The translations under genes and the position numbers were made by a program. Below the pieces are notes generated by a model. The model did not search any database and was not told the DNA's origin. It saw nothing but the letters and a program-made list of their open reading frames with translations. Shown one piece after another: positions 24,560 through 31,083 of a stretch of DNA of 42,896 nt (its first letter is position 1; each line of letters starts with the position of its first letter). The stretch is from Clostridiales bacterium (GTDB lineage: Bacteria > Bacillota > Clostridia > Christensenellales > Borkfalkiaceae), in assembly GCA_015069495.1 (NCBI GenBank), contig SVIN01000015.1, positions 1-42,896 of the forward strand, in the 5' to 3' direction.

Positions 24560-26185
24560 TTAAAACTTCGCGGAAATGTGCCAGTTATTACCGTACAAAC
24601 CACCGAATAATTCCAAATTCTGCGCTAAGTCCGCGTTGTCGTCCGCGAATTCAAAACGCACGAAAGGCAAACCGTTTTCCTTTGCTTCCAAGTTCACGCC
24701 ATCGATGATGAATTGCATATCCTTGGGTAAGTTCACGCATACGAACTTAGGCGCGCCAAACGCCGTCAGTTTCGGGTTGCTTTGAATTAAGGACAGCGTC
24801 CACTTTACAAACACGCGGAAATTTTCCTTCGTGATGTCTTGTTCGGTTTCGGGGGTAGGGCGTTGCATGAATAAGGGAAGTTTTCTAGGGATTTTCTTCG
24901 CCATTACCTTCGCTTTCGCAGGCGCGGGTTCGGGTTGTTCCGTAGTTTCGTTTTCTTCCGCGGGTGTATTTTCTTCCGTAGCGGGTTCTTCCGCGGGCGT
25001 AGTTTCTTCCGTAGCGGGTTCTTCCGCGGGCGTAGTTTCTTCCGTAGCAGAAGCTTCCGCTGTCTCGGTTTCTTTAACCGCCTGTTCTTCCGTTGCTTCA
25101 CCTTCGTCCGCAGTGCTTTCTTCTGTAGAAGCTTCTTCGTCTTTGGTTTCTTCGGCAGGAGCTTCTTCCGCCTTTTCACTTTCTTCTGCAGGTTCTTCTT
25201 CCGTGGCAGGTTCTTCCGTCTTTTCTACTTCTTCCGTAGGGGCGGGTTCTTCTACGGCTTCCGTTTCTTCCGCAGGTGCGGTAATTTCCGTAACCGCGAC
25301 TTCTTCCGCAACCGTTTTTTTAACGGGTTTCATGTCTTCGTCATCGTCATCCCAATCGTTATTCATGGACATCATCGCGTCCAAATTTACACTTTCGGTC
25401 ATTTCGCCAACGTGTTCGTTGTCCAAAACGGATAGTTTTTTCGACTTAGCGCGTTCGCGTGCGTTCAATACCGTCAATTCCGCCATGCTGTGGTCGAATA
25501 ACATATCTTCCTGCACGTATTTAGGGGTAGAAAGGAATTCCATGCCAAAGGGAAGGGGGTAAGAGCCCACGCATCTGCCATCCGCCACGAAAATGAAACG
25601 GGAATATACGTCCTTGATATCCAAGAAGAGATAACTTTCGTTTTTCCACTTGGGGTTCAAGGTAGCAACCGCGGTGACAGTAGAAGCCGACGCATAAGTC
25701 AAAACGTCCGCATACAGTTTATTTTCCGAGCATACGGTGTAGAGGGAGTTTAATACTTTTTCCTGAATCGCCGTTACGCTGTAGGTGCAGTATTGTCTGT
25801 TCTTTTCCACCTGAAAAGTACGGATCTCGAGATCGTCGCGGTTGAGGTAAATTTCCGACAGCTTGGTGTCGAGCAAATTTTTGATGAGTTTATGCGAGCG
25901 AAGAGTCGGCAAGCGCACGTTATCAAGCGCAGCGACTTCGTCAGGCACAACAAATGCGATTTGACGAACGGTTTCCGAGGGATTGTTTTCGACGAACTTT
26001 TCGACGACGTTGGCGAATTTCTTGTAGAAGTCTTCGGTAAAGGATGCGCCCGTATAATTTTGTACAGTATGCACGACGGACTTCACGTCATCGCCCAAAA
26101 CGTTGTATTGGTGGAATGCGCCGCGGCGCATATCAATACCTAAAACAGTCATATAGGGAAAGGGAGTGCTTTGTTTTCTAGCCAT
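24560..26185 (-). CDS. PilM-like pilus assembly protein with a large acidic insertion
   Basis: The 541-residue product begins VLGIDMRRGAFHQYNVLG, resembling the actin-like ATPase fold of PilM. Residues 1-270 contain a second phosphate-like loop region (SYLFLDIKDVYSRFIFV). Residues about 279-425 are an acidic Glu/Thr/Pro/Ala stretch with EEPATEETTPA repeats, certainly disordered. Residues 430-541 return to an ordered fold (KWTLSLIQSNPKLTAFGAPK to the end). PilM normally links cytoplasmic and membrane parts of the machine through PilN, which is not recognisable here. The gene overlaps the pilin-like gene upstream by eight bases. PilM identity is inferred from fold-like segments and position. 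Confidence 0.6.
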   Translation of the reverse strand: MARKQSTPFPYMTVLGIDMRRGAFHQYNVLGDDVKSVVHTVQNYTGASFTEDFYKKFANVVEKFVENNPSETVRQIAFVVPDEVAALDNVRLPTLRSHKLIKNLLDTKLSEIYLNRDDLEIRTFQVEKNRQYCTYSVTAIQEKVLNSLYTVCSENKLYADVLTYASASTVTAVATLNPKWKNESYLFLDIKDVYSRFIFVADGRCVGSYPLPFGMEFLSTPKYVQEDMLFDHSMAELTVLNARERAKSKKLSVLDNEHVGEMTESVNLDAMMSMNNDWDDDDEDMKPVKKTVAEEVAVTEITAPAEETEAVEEPAPTEEVEKTEEPATEEEPAEESEKAEEAPAEETKDEEASTEESTADEGEATEEQAVKETETAEASATEETTPAEEPATEETTPAEEPATEENTPAEENETTEQPEPAPAKAKVMAKKIPRKLPLFMQRPTPETEQDITKENFRVFVKWTLSLIQSNPKLTAFGAPKFVCVNLPKDMQFIIDGVNLEAKENGLPFVRFEFADDNADLAQNLELFGGLYGNNWHISAKF

Positions 26186-26543
26186 TTTTATTATCCTCGT
26201 TGTTAGAATATTTCCAACTGGTTATTTTTCCATTTTCTACTTTAACGAATAAAACAGTATTGTTGTTTCTTTTCAATGTAAGAGTTTTATTGTTTTCATT
26301 GTAAGAAGTGATTGCTTCATACTTATCATAAACGGTGAAGTTATCTTTATCCATATGGACGAAGTCTTCACCGATTTGTTCAATTTCCAATTCGCGGTCA
26401 AGTAAAGTATCATTGACTTTTACCCGCAAATGAGTCGTCATGACAATGCCCGACAATAAAAGACCGAACATAAAAACGATGAACATAAACATAATGGCGC
26501 TTTCGATAGCCATTCCGCGTTTATTTTTAAGGAGTTTCTTCAT
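26178..26543 (-). CDS. Pilin-like or TadE-like small membrane protein
   Basis: The 121-residue product has a basic leader KKLLKNKRG followed by MAIESAIMFMFIVFMFGLLL, a single hydrophobic helix, then a hydrophilic domain. If cleaved after the glycine, the glutamate is at position +4 rather than the +5 usual for type IV pilins; RG(x)AxES also resembles TadE-type proteins. The short C-terminal domain (KVNDTLLDRELEIEQIGEDF...) is probably extracellular. It overlaps the next upstream pilin gene by 17 bases and pilM by eight, so the three are coupled. Confidence 0.7.
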   Translation of the reverse strand: MKKLLKNKRGMAIESAIMFMFIVFMFGLLLSGIVMTTHLRVKVNDTLLDRELEIEQIGEDFVHMDKDNFTVYDKYEAITSYNENNKTLTLKRNNNTVLFVKVENGKITSWKYSNNEDNKNG

Positions 26544-26907
26544 TTGTTAAAGGCACCCCCTTGGTAAATTCAGCTTCCGCTAATGTTTTTCCGTCTTTTA
26601 CGATGGTGACGGTAAGAGTTTTTTTATCTTCCAAGAATTCAAGATTTGCTTCGTAATCGCCATCCAGTGCCCAAGCCATATTTTGTTGAAAGGTTTCGGT
26701 AGAATTACTCACGCGATAGCAATTGATAATATCCATCGCATAGAGTTGAGCCTGTTGTTTTTGAGCGGCGTTGATAGTAGCGCGTTGGGCAGAAAGAACA
26801 AGGGAAAGAATGCCGACAGAAGAAATAGAAATGACGGCAAGAGCCAAGACAGATTCCATAAGGGAAAACCCGCGTTTATTTAGTTTTTGGTTTCTTCGTA
26901 TAAACAT
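26527..26907 (-). CDS. Minor type IV pilin (PilV/GspI-like)
   Basis: The start at 26907 gives MFIRRNQKLNKRG then the cleavage site and FSLMESVLALAVISISSVGI, a classic class III signal with glutamate at +5. The 126-residue product has a small globular C-terminal part ending KTLAEAEFTKGVPLTNEETP. AAGGA lies upstream of the start. The longer open frame to 27003 runs into dispersed repeats and is rejected. Minor pilins of this size usually prime pilus assembly or sit at the tip. Confidence 0.88.
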   Translation of the reverse strand: MFIRRNQKLNKRGFSLMESVLALAVISISSVGILSLVLSAQRATINAAQKQQAQLYAMDIINCYRVSNSTETFQQNMAWALDGDYEANLEFLEDKKTLTVTIVKDGKTLAEAEFTKGVPLTNEETP

Positions 26908-26937
26908 AGGGGTTCCTTTGTGGTGTTTTTTGTGACG

Positions 26938-27190
26938 GGGGATACACTCGACTATGGCTACGCCTTCGCTCGGTATGACAGAGGGAAGTGACATGGGATA
27001 CAATACTCGCTATTGCTCGTGGCGTCGCAAAGCAGGCTTTGCTCGCGCGACTACGCAACAGAGTTGCTCCGCTCGGTATGACAGTAAGAGACAGGGGATA
27101 CGCTCCACGCGGGCACTGTCGCGCCCTTGGGACGCTCGCAGACTTGCTATTCCGTCGCGCATTGCGCTCCTTACGGTATGACAGAAGGAA
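26938..27190. repeat. T-type repeat block 1 (GGTATGACA units)
   Basis: This block holds several units of the form GGATACACTCGACTA...GCTCGGTATGACA and hairpins such as GGCGC-tgtc-GCGCC type. It separates two pilin genes of the same orientation. Related blocks lie at 27504-27693 and 30691-31027. Reading frames across it are artefacts. Confidence 0.8.
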
Positions 27191-27193
27191 CGC

Positions 27194-27475
27194 TCAAAAG
27201 GATACACTTAAGTCATCCCAAGTAGGATTTTGCATTTCAATCAAATTGCATTTTTTTATACGCGCCCACTTTTTTAATGTCTTTTCGCGTTCAATTGCAA
27301 TATTTACATCGTTTGTTGATTCAAAGTATACCAATTTATTGAGGTTATACTTTGAGGAAAAGCCGTCTAGTAATTTATTTTTATGCTCGTAAATACGGCG
27401 TTGTATGTTGTTGGTCATACCTATATACAATACACGATTTGATTTGTTTGTAAGGATATATACATAGTATGGCAA
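27194..27475 (-). CDS. GIY-YIG domain protein (YhbQ/UPF0213-like)
   Basis: The 93-residue single-domain protein starts (M)PYYVYILTNKSNRVLYIGMT, with YVYIL and YIGMT forming the two GIY-YIG strands, then RRIYEHKN with the family arginine and EREKTLKKWARIKK near the end. The start is TTG at 27475, with AAGGAG (27490-27485) upstream. GIY-YIG domains cut DNA or help mobilise elements; small standalone members mostly lack known function. It sits inside a repeat block between two pilin genes and has GGTATGACA units on both sides, so it looks like a passenger rather than a pilus gene. Confidence 0.88.
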   Translation of the reverse strand: MPYYVYILTNKSNRVLYIGMTNNIQRRIYEHKNKLLDGFSSKYNLNKLVYFESTNDVNIAIEREKTLKKWARIKKCNLIEMQNPTWDDLSVSF

Positions 27476-27503
27476 GGTCGCTGACTCCTTTGAGAATGTT
27501 TAT

Positions 27504-27693
27504 GGTATGACATACGCTTGACATGGGATATGCGTTTTATGTCATTCCGACTGAGCGTAGCGAATGGAGAGAATCCCAAGGAATAATGAGGGGATACACT
27601 CGACTAGGCAACATAGTTGCTCCGCTCGGTATGACAGTAAGAGACAGAGGATACACTCCACGCGGGCACTGTCGCGCCCTTGGTCGGTATGAC
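27504..27693. repeat. T-type repeat block 2
   Basis: A segment of about 190 bp nearly identical to 30836-31026, including GTCATTCCGACTGAGCG, GAGAGAATCCCAAGG and the GC hairpin with GCGCC. It fills the gap between the GIY-YIG gene and the next pilin gene. Confidence 0.85.
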
Positions 27694-27702
27694 AAAAGTC
27701 GT

Positions 27703-28116
27703 TCATTCCACCTTGGATATTAAGGTGAAACTTTGCGATTCGGATAACTTCTTGTTGGTTAACGTTACTTTGATAATTTTGCCGTTAATGTCAAATTCAT
27801 GCTCGTCTATATATTCATACTCTTCCCAAGGAAAGGAAAAGTCAGAGTTGCCAATTTTAAGAGTTTTGTTATCAGCGGAAATAGAAATGGAACTGCCGTT
27901 GTCATCTTCTGCAAATTGTTTTTGCAGGTCGGTGCGGAGTGTTATTACTGATTCTAAAAAGTCCGCGCGGAGATTGTTTTTGCGCGTCTGCGCAGAGATA
28001 AGCGTGGAAAAACTGACAATCATTACCGATATGATTGCCGTGATCGCCATAACCATGGTTAATTCCACTAAAGTGAAACCTCGTTTATTTAGTTTTTTAT
28101 GCGGTGTAATAAACAT
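27703..28116 (-). CDS. Type IV pilin-like protein (PilW/GspJ-type)
   Basis: The 137-residue product has the leader MFITPHKKLNKRG and mature start FTLVELTMVMAITAIISVMI, an ideal prepilin signal. The C-terminal domain is polar with beta-strand character (SSISISADNKTLKIGNSDFS). The stop codon lies about ten bases from the repeat block at 27504-27693. It follows a terminator-like hairpin at 28259-28286, so it may be expressed less than the pilins upstream; no clear promoter of its own was found. Confidence 0.87.
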   Translation of the reverse strand: MFITPHKKLNKRGFTLVELTMVMAITAIISVMIVSFSTLISAQTRKNNLRADFLESVITLRTDLQKQFAEDDNGSSISISADNKTLKIGNSDFSFPWEEYEYIDEHEFDINGKIIKVTLTNKKLSESQSFTLISKVE

Positions 28117-28135
28117 AGGCTGTGTTTTTGTATGT

Positions 28136-28209
28136 GACTACTCATCAGTCATTCGGCTCGCGTTGCTTCGCACTCATGACAGCTTCCCTCACAAGGGAAG
28201 CCAAGGTTG
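28136..28209 (+). repeat. S element, copy 4
   Basis: This matches the S elements at 92, 478 and 5471 with arms GCTTCCC/GGGAAGC. The following sequence is a CCCCCC-ATA-GGGGG hairpin rather than a CGATAT array. Confidence 0.75.
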
Positions 28210-28258
28210 CGGTGTTCCCCCCATAGGGGGATAGGTGTGTGGGGGAGAAAAGCGAAAA

Positions 28259-28286
28259 CACTCTGCACTCGAACGAGTGCAGAGTG
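28259..28286 (-). terminator. Terminator after the short pilin gene
   Basis: CACTCTGCACTCG pairs perfectly with CGAGTGCAGAGTG. On the minus strand TTTTCGCTTTT follows. It lies about 80 bases beyond the pilin stop and would give a short transcript covering the first three genes of the locus. Confidence 0.8.
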
Positions 28287-28367
28287 CCTGCATTTTTGTT
28301 TTTTATCCTTAGTTAAGGCTAAGTCGCGGGCAATTATGCCTGCATTTTTTTTCTTGTTTTTTATGGA

Positions 28368-28751
28368 TTAGTCAACGGCTTTAACGCTGTACAAATTGTC
28401 GCCAACTTCCGTAAGGTTGCCCGCTGTATCCAATTTCGTAGCATCATAATCTGCATCAATTGCTTGAGCTGCAGCCAATTTGGTGCTGTAAACGCCTTTA
28501 ACGGAGTTACCTTGGATTACAACAAATCTGCCGTTGTCTTCATAGATAAGGTTGTCAGCGATTTCTTCTTCGCCTGCTTCAAGGATGTATTCTTGATAAG
28601 CAATTTTTGCGTTTTCTTTCGCAGCGGTATCCTTGGATTGCCCAATTAAGCCAGAGAAAGAGGGGACTAAAATAGCTGCAAGGATTGCGATTACTGCGAT
28701 AACGATAGACAATTCAACAATCGTAAAGCCTTTTTTGTTCATTTTTTTCAT
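28368..28751 (-). CDS. Type IV pilin, candidate major subunit
   Basis: The 127-residue product has a short leader MKKMNKKG and mature start FTIVELSIVIAVIAILAAIL, a textbook pilin N terminus. The C-terminal domain is compact and acidic (LEAGEEEIADNLIYEDNGRF). GGAG lies ten bases before the start. A strong hairpin sits immediately upstream of the ribosome site and a terminator follows. This position, between two RNA structures, is what would be expected of the abundant subunit; that it is the major pilin is inference. Confidence 0.9.
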   Translation of the reverse strand: MKKMNKKGFTIVELSIVIAVIAILAAILVPSFSGLIGQSKDTAAKENAKIAYQEYILEAGEEEIADNLIYEDNGRFVVIQGNSVKGVYSTKLAAAQAIDADYDATKLDTAGNLTEVGDNLYSVKAVD

Positions 28752-28776
28752 GATTCATTTTCTCCTTTATTTTTTT

Positions 28777-28810
28777 AATAAGCCGATGCCGAACACGGCA
28801 TCGGCTTATT
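28777..28810 (-). promoter_or_regulatory. Hairpin just upstream of the pilin ribosome site
   Basis: AATAAGCCGATGCCG and CGGCATCGGCTTATT are perfect 15-bp arms with a four-base loop. On the minus strand it is followed by AAAAAAATAAAGGAG, not a U-run, so it is more likely a processing or stability element than a terminator. Confidence 0.7.
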
Positions 28811-28831
28811 TTGTTTCATTGTAATCAAGAA

Positions 28832-29935
28832 TTACTTCGTGATGTCATAGATGTTAGCGGATTCGTCGATGTAACCAACAACTTTACCTGCGAACAAGTT
28901 AGCAACACCACTATTGGAAATAGCCCAATTGAGATCGAAGTCCGTCGAAGCAACGTCAAGAGTACCACCGTACATATTGAATGTACCACCGTAAGTCCAT
29001 ACCAAAGATGCACCATAGGCAATATCCGCTGCAGAACGGTCTTCAGCGAGCGTAATCGTACCGCTATACATATTTACCGTTGCGCCTGCATCGATTTGGA
29101 ATGCCGTGTTGCCAACTTTAATAGCACCAGTCTTAGCGGTGGAGCTATCAATGATGGTCAACGTAACACCGCTACGAACGGCAAAGAATGCAAGGCTTTG
29201 ACCCGTACCAGCGTTTGCTTGCGTAATGCTAAAACCATTAAGATCAATCGTCGTATCTCCTGTAATGTTGTAAGCCATAGAACGACCAGCATTACCTTTT
29301 TTACCCAAAACCAAATCTTCGGTCAACTTAATGTTACCAGAGAATGCAACACCCTCTTTCTTTGCGCCGCTAGGAAGCGTGGTTTCAACTTTACCATTCG
29401 AGCCATTGGACCATTCAACCAATTCTTCAAACGTATCAATATCAGCGGGCATATTTGCCGTCGTACCAGCGGGTTTAGCAGTCGTGTCAGCGGGAGCTGC
29501 GGGAGCTACGGCTGCTGCTGCACTAATCTTGGTGCCAAGAGCTTGACAAGTATTTTCGCTGAAATCTTTAACGTTCTTAGGGAATACAAGGTCAAATGCG
29601 CCATCTTTCGTCTTAACGTATACGATGGTGTTGCTGGGTTTATGCCAGTAGAAAGCGTGATCCTTAAGGGTAGGGAATAAACCGTTTTCTGCTGCAAAAC
29701 CGTTTTCGGAAAGTGCGGTAGAGACGTCAAAGATGTCAGGGTTTTCTACTTCAATTTTTTGAGCCAATGCAGTGTTCATGTTGCGAACAGCAGCTTCGTC
29801 AGCAGTTTGTCTTGCTTTTTTGGTTACACCAGCGAAGGTGGGGATCAAAACCGCGGAAAGGATTGCGATTACGGATACAACGATCGTCAATTCAACAATC
29901 GTAAAGCCTTTTTTGTTGTTTTTTCTCTTAAACAT
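28832..29935 (-). CDS. Long prepilin with beta-helix-like C-terminal domain
   Basis: The 367-residue product starts MFKRKNNKKG then FTIVELTIVVSVIAILSAVL, a standard class III signal and pilin helix. After an Ala/Pro/Thr linker (AAAVAPAAPADTTAKPAG, residues ~140-157) comes a ~200-residue domain rich in repeating strands with NMYSGTITL, FNMYGGTLDV and TTIDLNGFSI, the pattern of right-handed parallel beta-helices. It is nearly three times the length of an ordinary pilin, so it may be a tip or adhesive subunit displaying a beta-helix. It follows the small membrane-protein gene by 24 bases. Confidence 0.85.
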   Translation of the reverse strand: MFKRKNNKKGFTIVELTIVVSVIAILSAVLIPTFAGVTKKARQTADEAAVRNMNTALAQKIEVENPDIFDVSTALSENGFAAENGLFPTLKDHAFYWHKPSNTIVYVKTKDGAFDLVFPKNVKDFSENTCQALGTKISAAAAVAPAAPADTTAKPAGTTANMPADIDTFEELVEWSNGSNGKVETTLPSGAKKEGVAFSGNIKLTEDLVLGKKGNAGRSMAYNITGDTTIDLNGFSITQANAGTGQSLAFFAVRSGVTLTIIDSSTAKTGAIKVGNTAFQIDAGATVNMYSGTITLAEDRSAADIAYGASLVWTYGGTFNMYGGTLDVASTDFDLNWAISNSGVANLFAGKVVGYIDESANIYDITK

Positions 29936-29959
29936 AATTTTATATTCTCCTTTATCAAA

Positions 29960-30181
29960 TTACAACCAGAAGATGAGCGCGAGAGCAACGGAAACAAGCA
30001 ATACGCCACCGATTACACTCCAAGCCACAACGGGTTTCACAGGCGCATTCCAAGGAATTGCCTTTACTTTTGCCCAAGCGTTTTTGAAGAAGTTGGAAAC
30101 AGCGTTCCATGCTTTTTTAAAGAAGTTGTCGCCAGTGTTCTTCTTTGCGCCTTTTGTTACTGCCTTTTTCTTATCAGCCAT
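29960..30181 (-). CDS. Small basic protein with C-terminal membrane helix, first gene of the pilus locus
   Basis: The start at 30181 is supported by GGAGG (30195-30191) eight bases upstream; the longer frame to 30403 runs through hairpin repeats and is rejected. The 73-residue product has a Lys-rich N terminus (MADKKKAVTKGAKKN), an amphipathic middle with two similar segments (FFKKAWNAV, FFKNAWAKV), and a single C-terminal hydrophobic helix (VVAWSVIGGVLLVSVALALI). I do not recognise a family. Its place before the pilin genes suggests a role in pilus assembly, but this is inference. Confidence 0.72.
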   Translation of the reverse strand: MADKKKAVTKGAKKNTGDNFFKKAWNAVSNFFKNAWAKVKAIPWNAPVKPVVAWSVIGGVLLVSVALALIFWL

Positions 30182-30268
30182 AACAGATACCTCCAAATTT
30201 TTTTTTATTTTTTCTTTATTTTTTATACAGGCAGGGCGGTGAAGCCCTGGGAGTATCGGGGGGGGGGA

Positions 30269-30371
30269 TGTTTGCTTACGCAAACGCGATATGTTTACAG
30301 TTGTAAACACGATATACGCCTTTGGCGTTCGATATGTTTGCTTATGCAAACTCGATATATGCCTGACGGCA
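30269..30371 (+). repeat. CGATAT-hairpin array D, within the pilus leader
   Basis: CGATAT boxes lie at 30286, 30309, 30329 and 30352. Hairpins are GTTTGC-ttac-GCAAAC, GTTTACA-gt-TGTAAAC, ACGCC-ttt-GGCGT, GTTTGC-ttat-GCAAAC and ATGCC-tgac-GGCAT. The array lies between the pilus promoter (30507-30535) and the first gene (30181), so its complement is transcribed in the 5' leader. G element copy 3 adjoins at 30372-30399. Confidence 0.85.
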
Positions 30372-30399
30372 TGAGACTCTATCGCTTCGCTCCAGAGTG
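30372..30399 (+). repeat. G element, copy 3
   Basis: Same motif as 561-588, with a single a/t difference in the loop. It abuts array D. Confidence 0.75.
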
Positions 30400-30506
30400 A
30401 CAATTGCGTATATTATATATATTGTAAGCGACGATGGGGAATATGTAAACACATTATTCTATGCGCGCTTTCGCGTAAATAGTCACCTCATCATGAAATC
30501 CCTATT

Positions 30507-30535
30507 ATCATAGCACTATAAATTTTGTTTGTCAA
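30507..30535 (-). promoter_or_regulatory. Sigma-A promoter of the pilus locus
   Basis: On the minus strand, TTGACA (30535-30530), 17-bp spacer, TATGAT (30512-30507). It implies a leader of about 320 nt before the first gene at 30181, containing array D. Confidence 0.85.
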
Positions 30536-30690
30536 GAGGATATTCGATTTTTTTTGACAAAAAATTGTATTTTTCGTTTTTTTTGTGCATTTTGTCATAA
30601 TATTGGGTGATTTTTTGGGTAATGTAAATGGGGGAAGAGGGACTTTTTTTTGTAAAAGGTCGAGTGAAACGAGCAATATGATATTAAGTT

Positions 30691-31027
30691 GTCATTCCGA
30701 CCGAGTGAAACGAGTGGAGAGAATCCTAAGGGATAATGGGGGGATACACTCGACTACGCAACAGAGTTGCTCCGCTCGGTATGACAGTAAGAGACAGGGG
30801 ATACGCTCCACGCGGGCGCTGTCGCGCCCTTGGGTCGGTATGACATACGCTTGACATGGGATATGCGTTTTATGTCATTCCGACTGAGCGTAGCGAATGG
30901 AGAGAATCCCAAGGAATAATGGGGGATACACTCGACTACGCAACAGAGTTGCTCCGCTCGGTATGACAGTAAGAGACAGGGGATACGCTCCACGCGGGCG
31001 CTGTCGCGCCCTTGGGTCGGTATGACA
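30691..31027. repeat. T-type repeat block 3, two tandem copies
   Basis: Copies at 30691-30844 and 30874-31026 share GTCATTCCGAC, GGAGAGAATCC, GGATACACTCGACTACG and the GCGGGCGCTGTCGCGCCC hairpin, each ending GGTATGACA. The stretch 30836-31026 is nearly identical to 27504-27693. No gene is present between 30182 and 31083. Confidence 0.85.
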
Positions 31028-31083
31028 GTAAGAGGGGGATGAGTGGGGTAATTTTTTTCAAATTTAACGCGCATACTGCTGTT

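Noticed and set aside
24831-25562. Plus-strand ORF opposite the acidic insert of the PilM-like gene
   Set aside because: Ser/Ala/Val low-complexity shadow of the EEPATEE repeats.
26908-27003. N-terminal extension of the PilV-like pilin
   Set aside because: It runs through repeat sequence and would place 45 residues before the prepilin cleavage site.
30182-30403. N-terminal extension of the 73-residue protein
   Set aside because: It translates array D and the G element; the internal ATG has GGAGG at ideal spacing.
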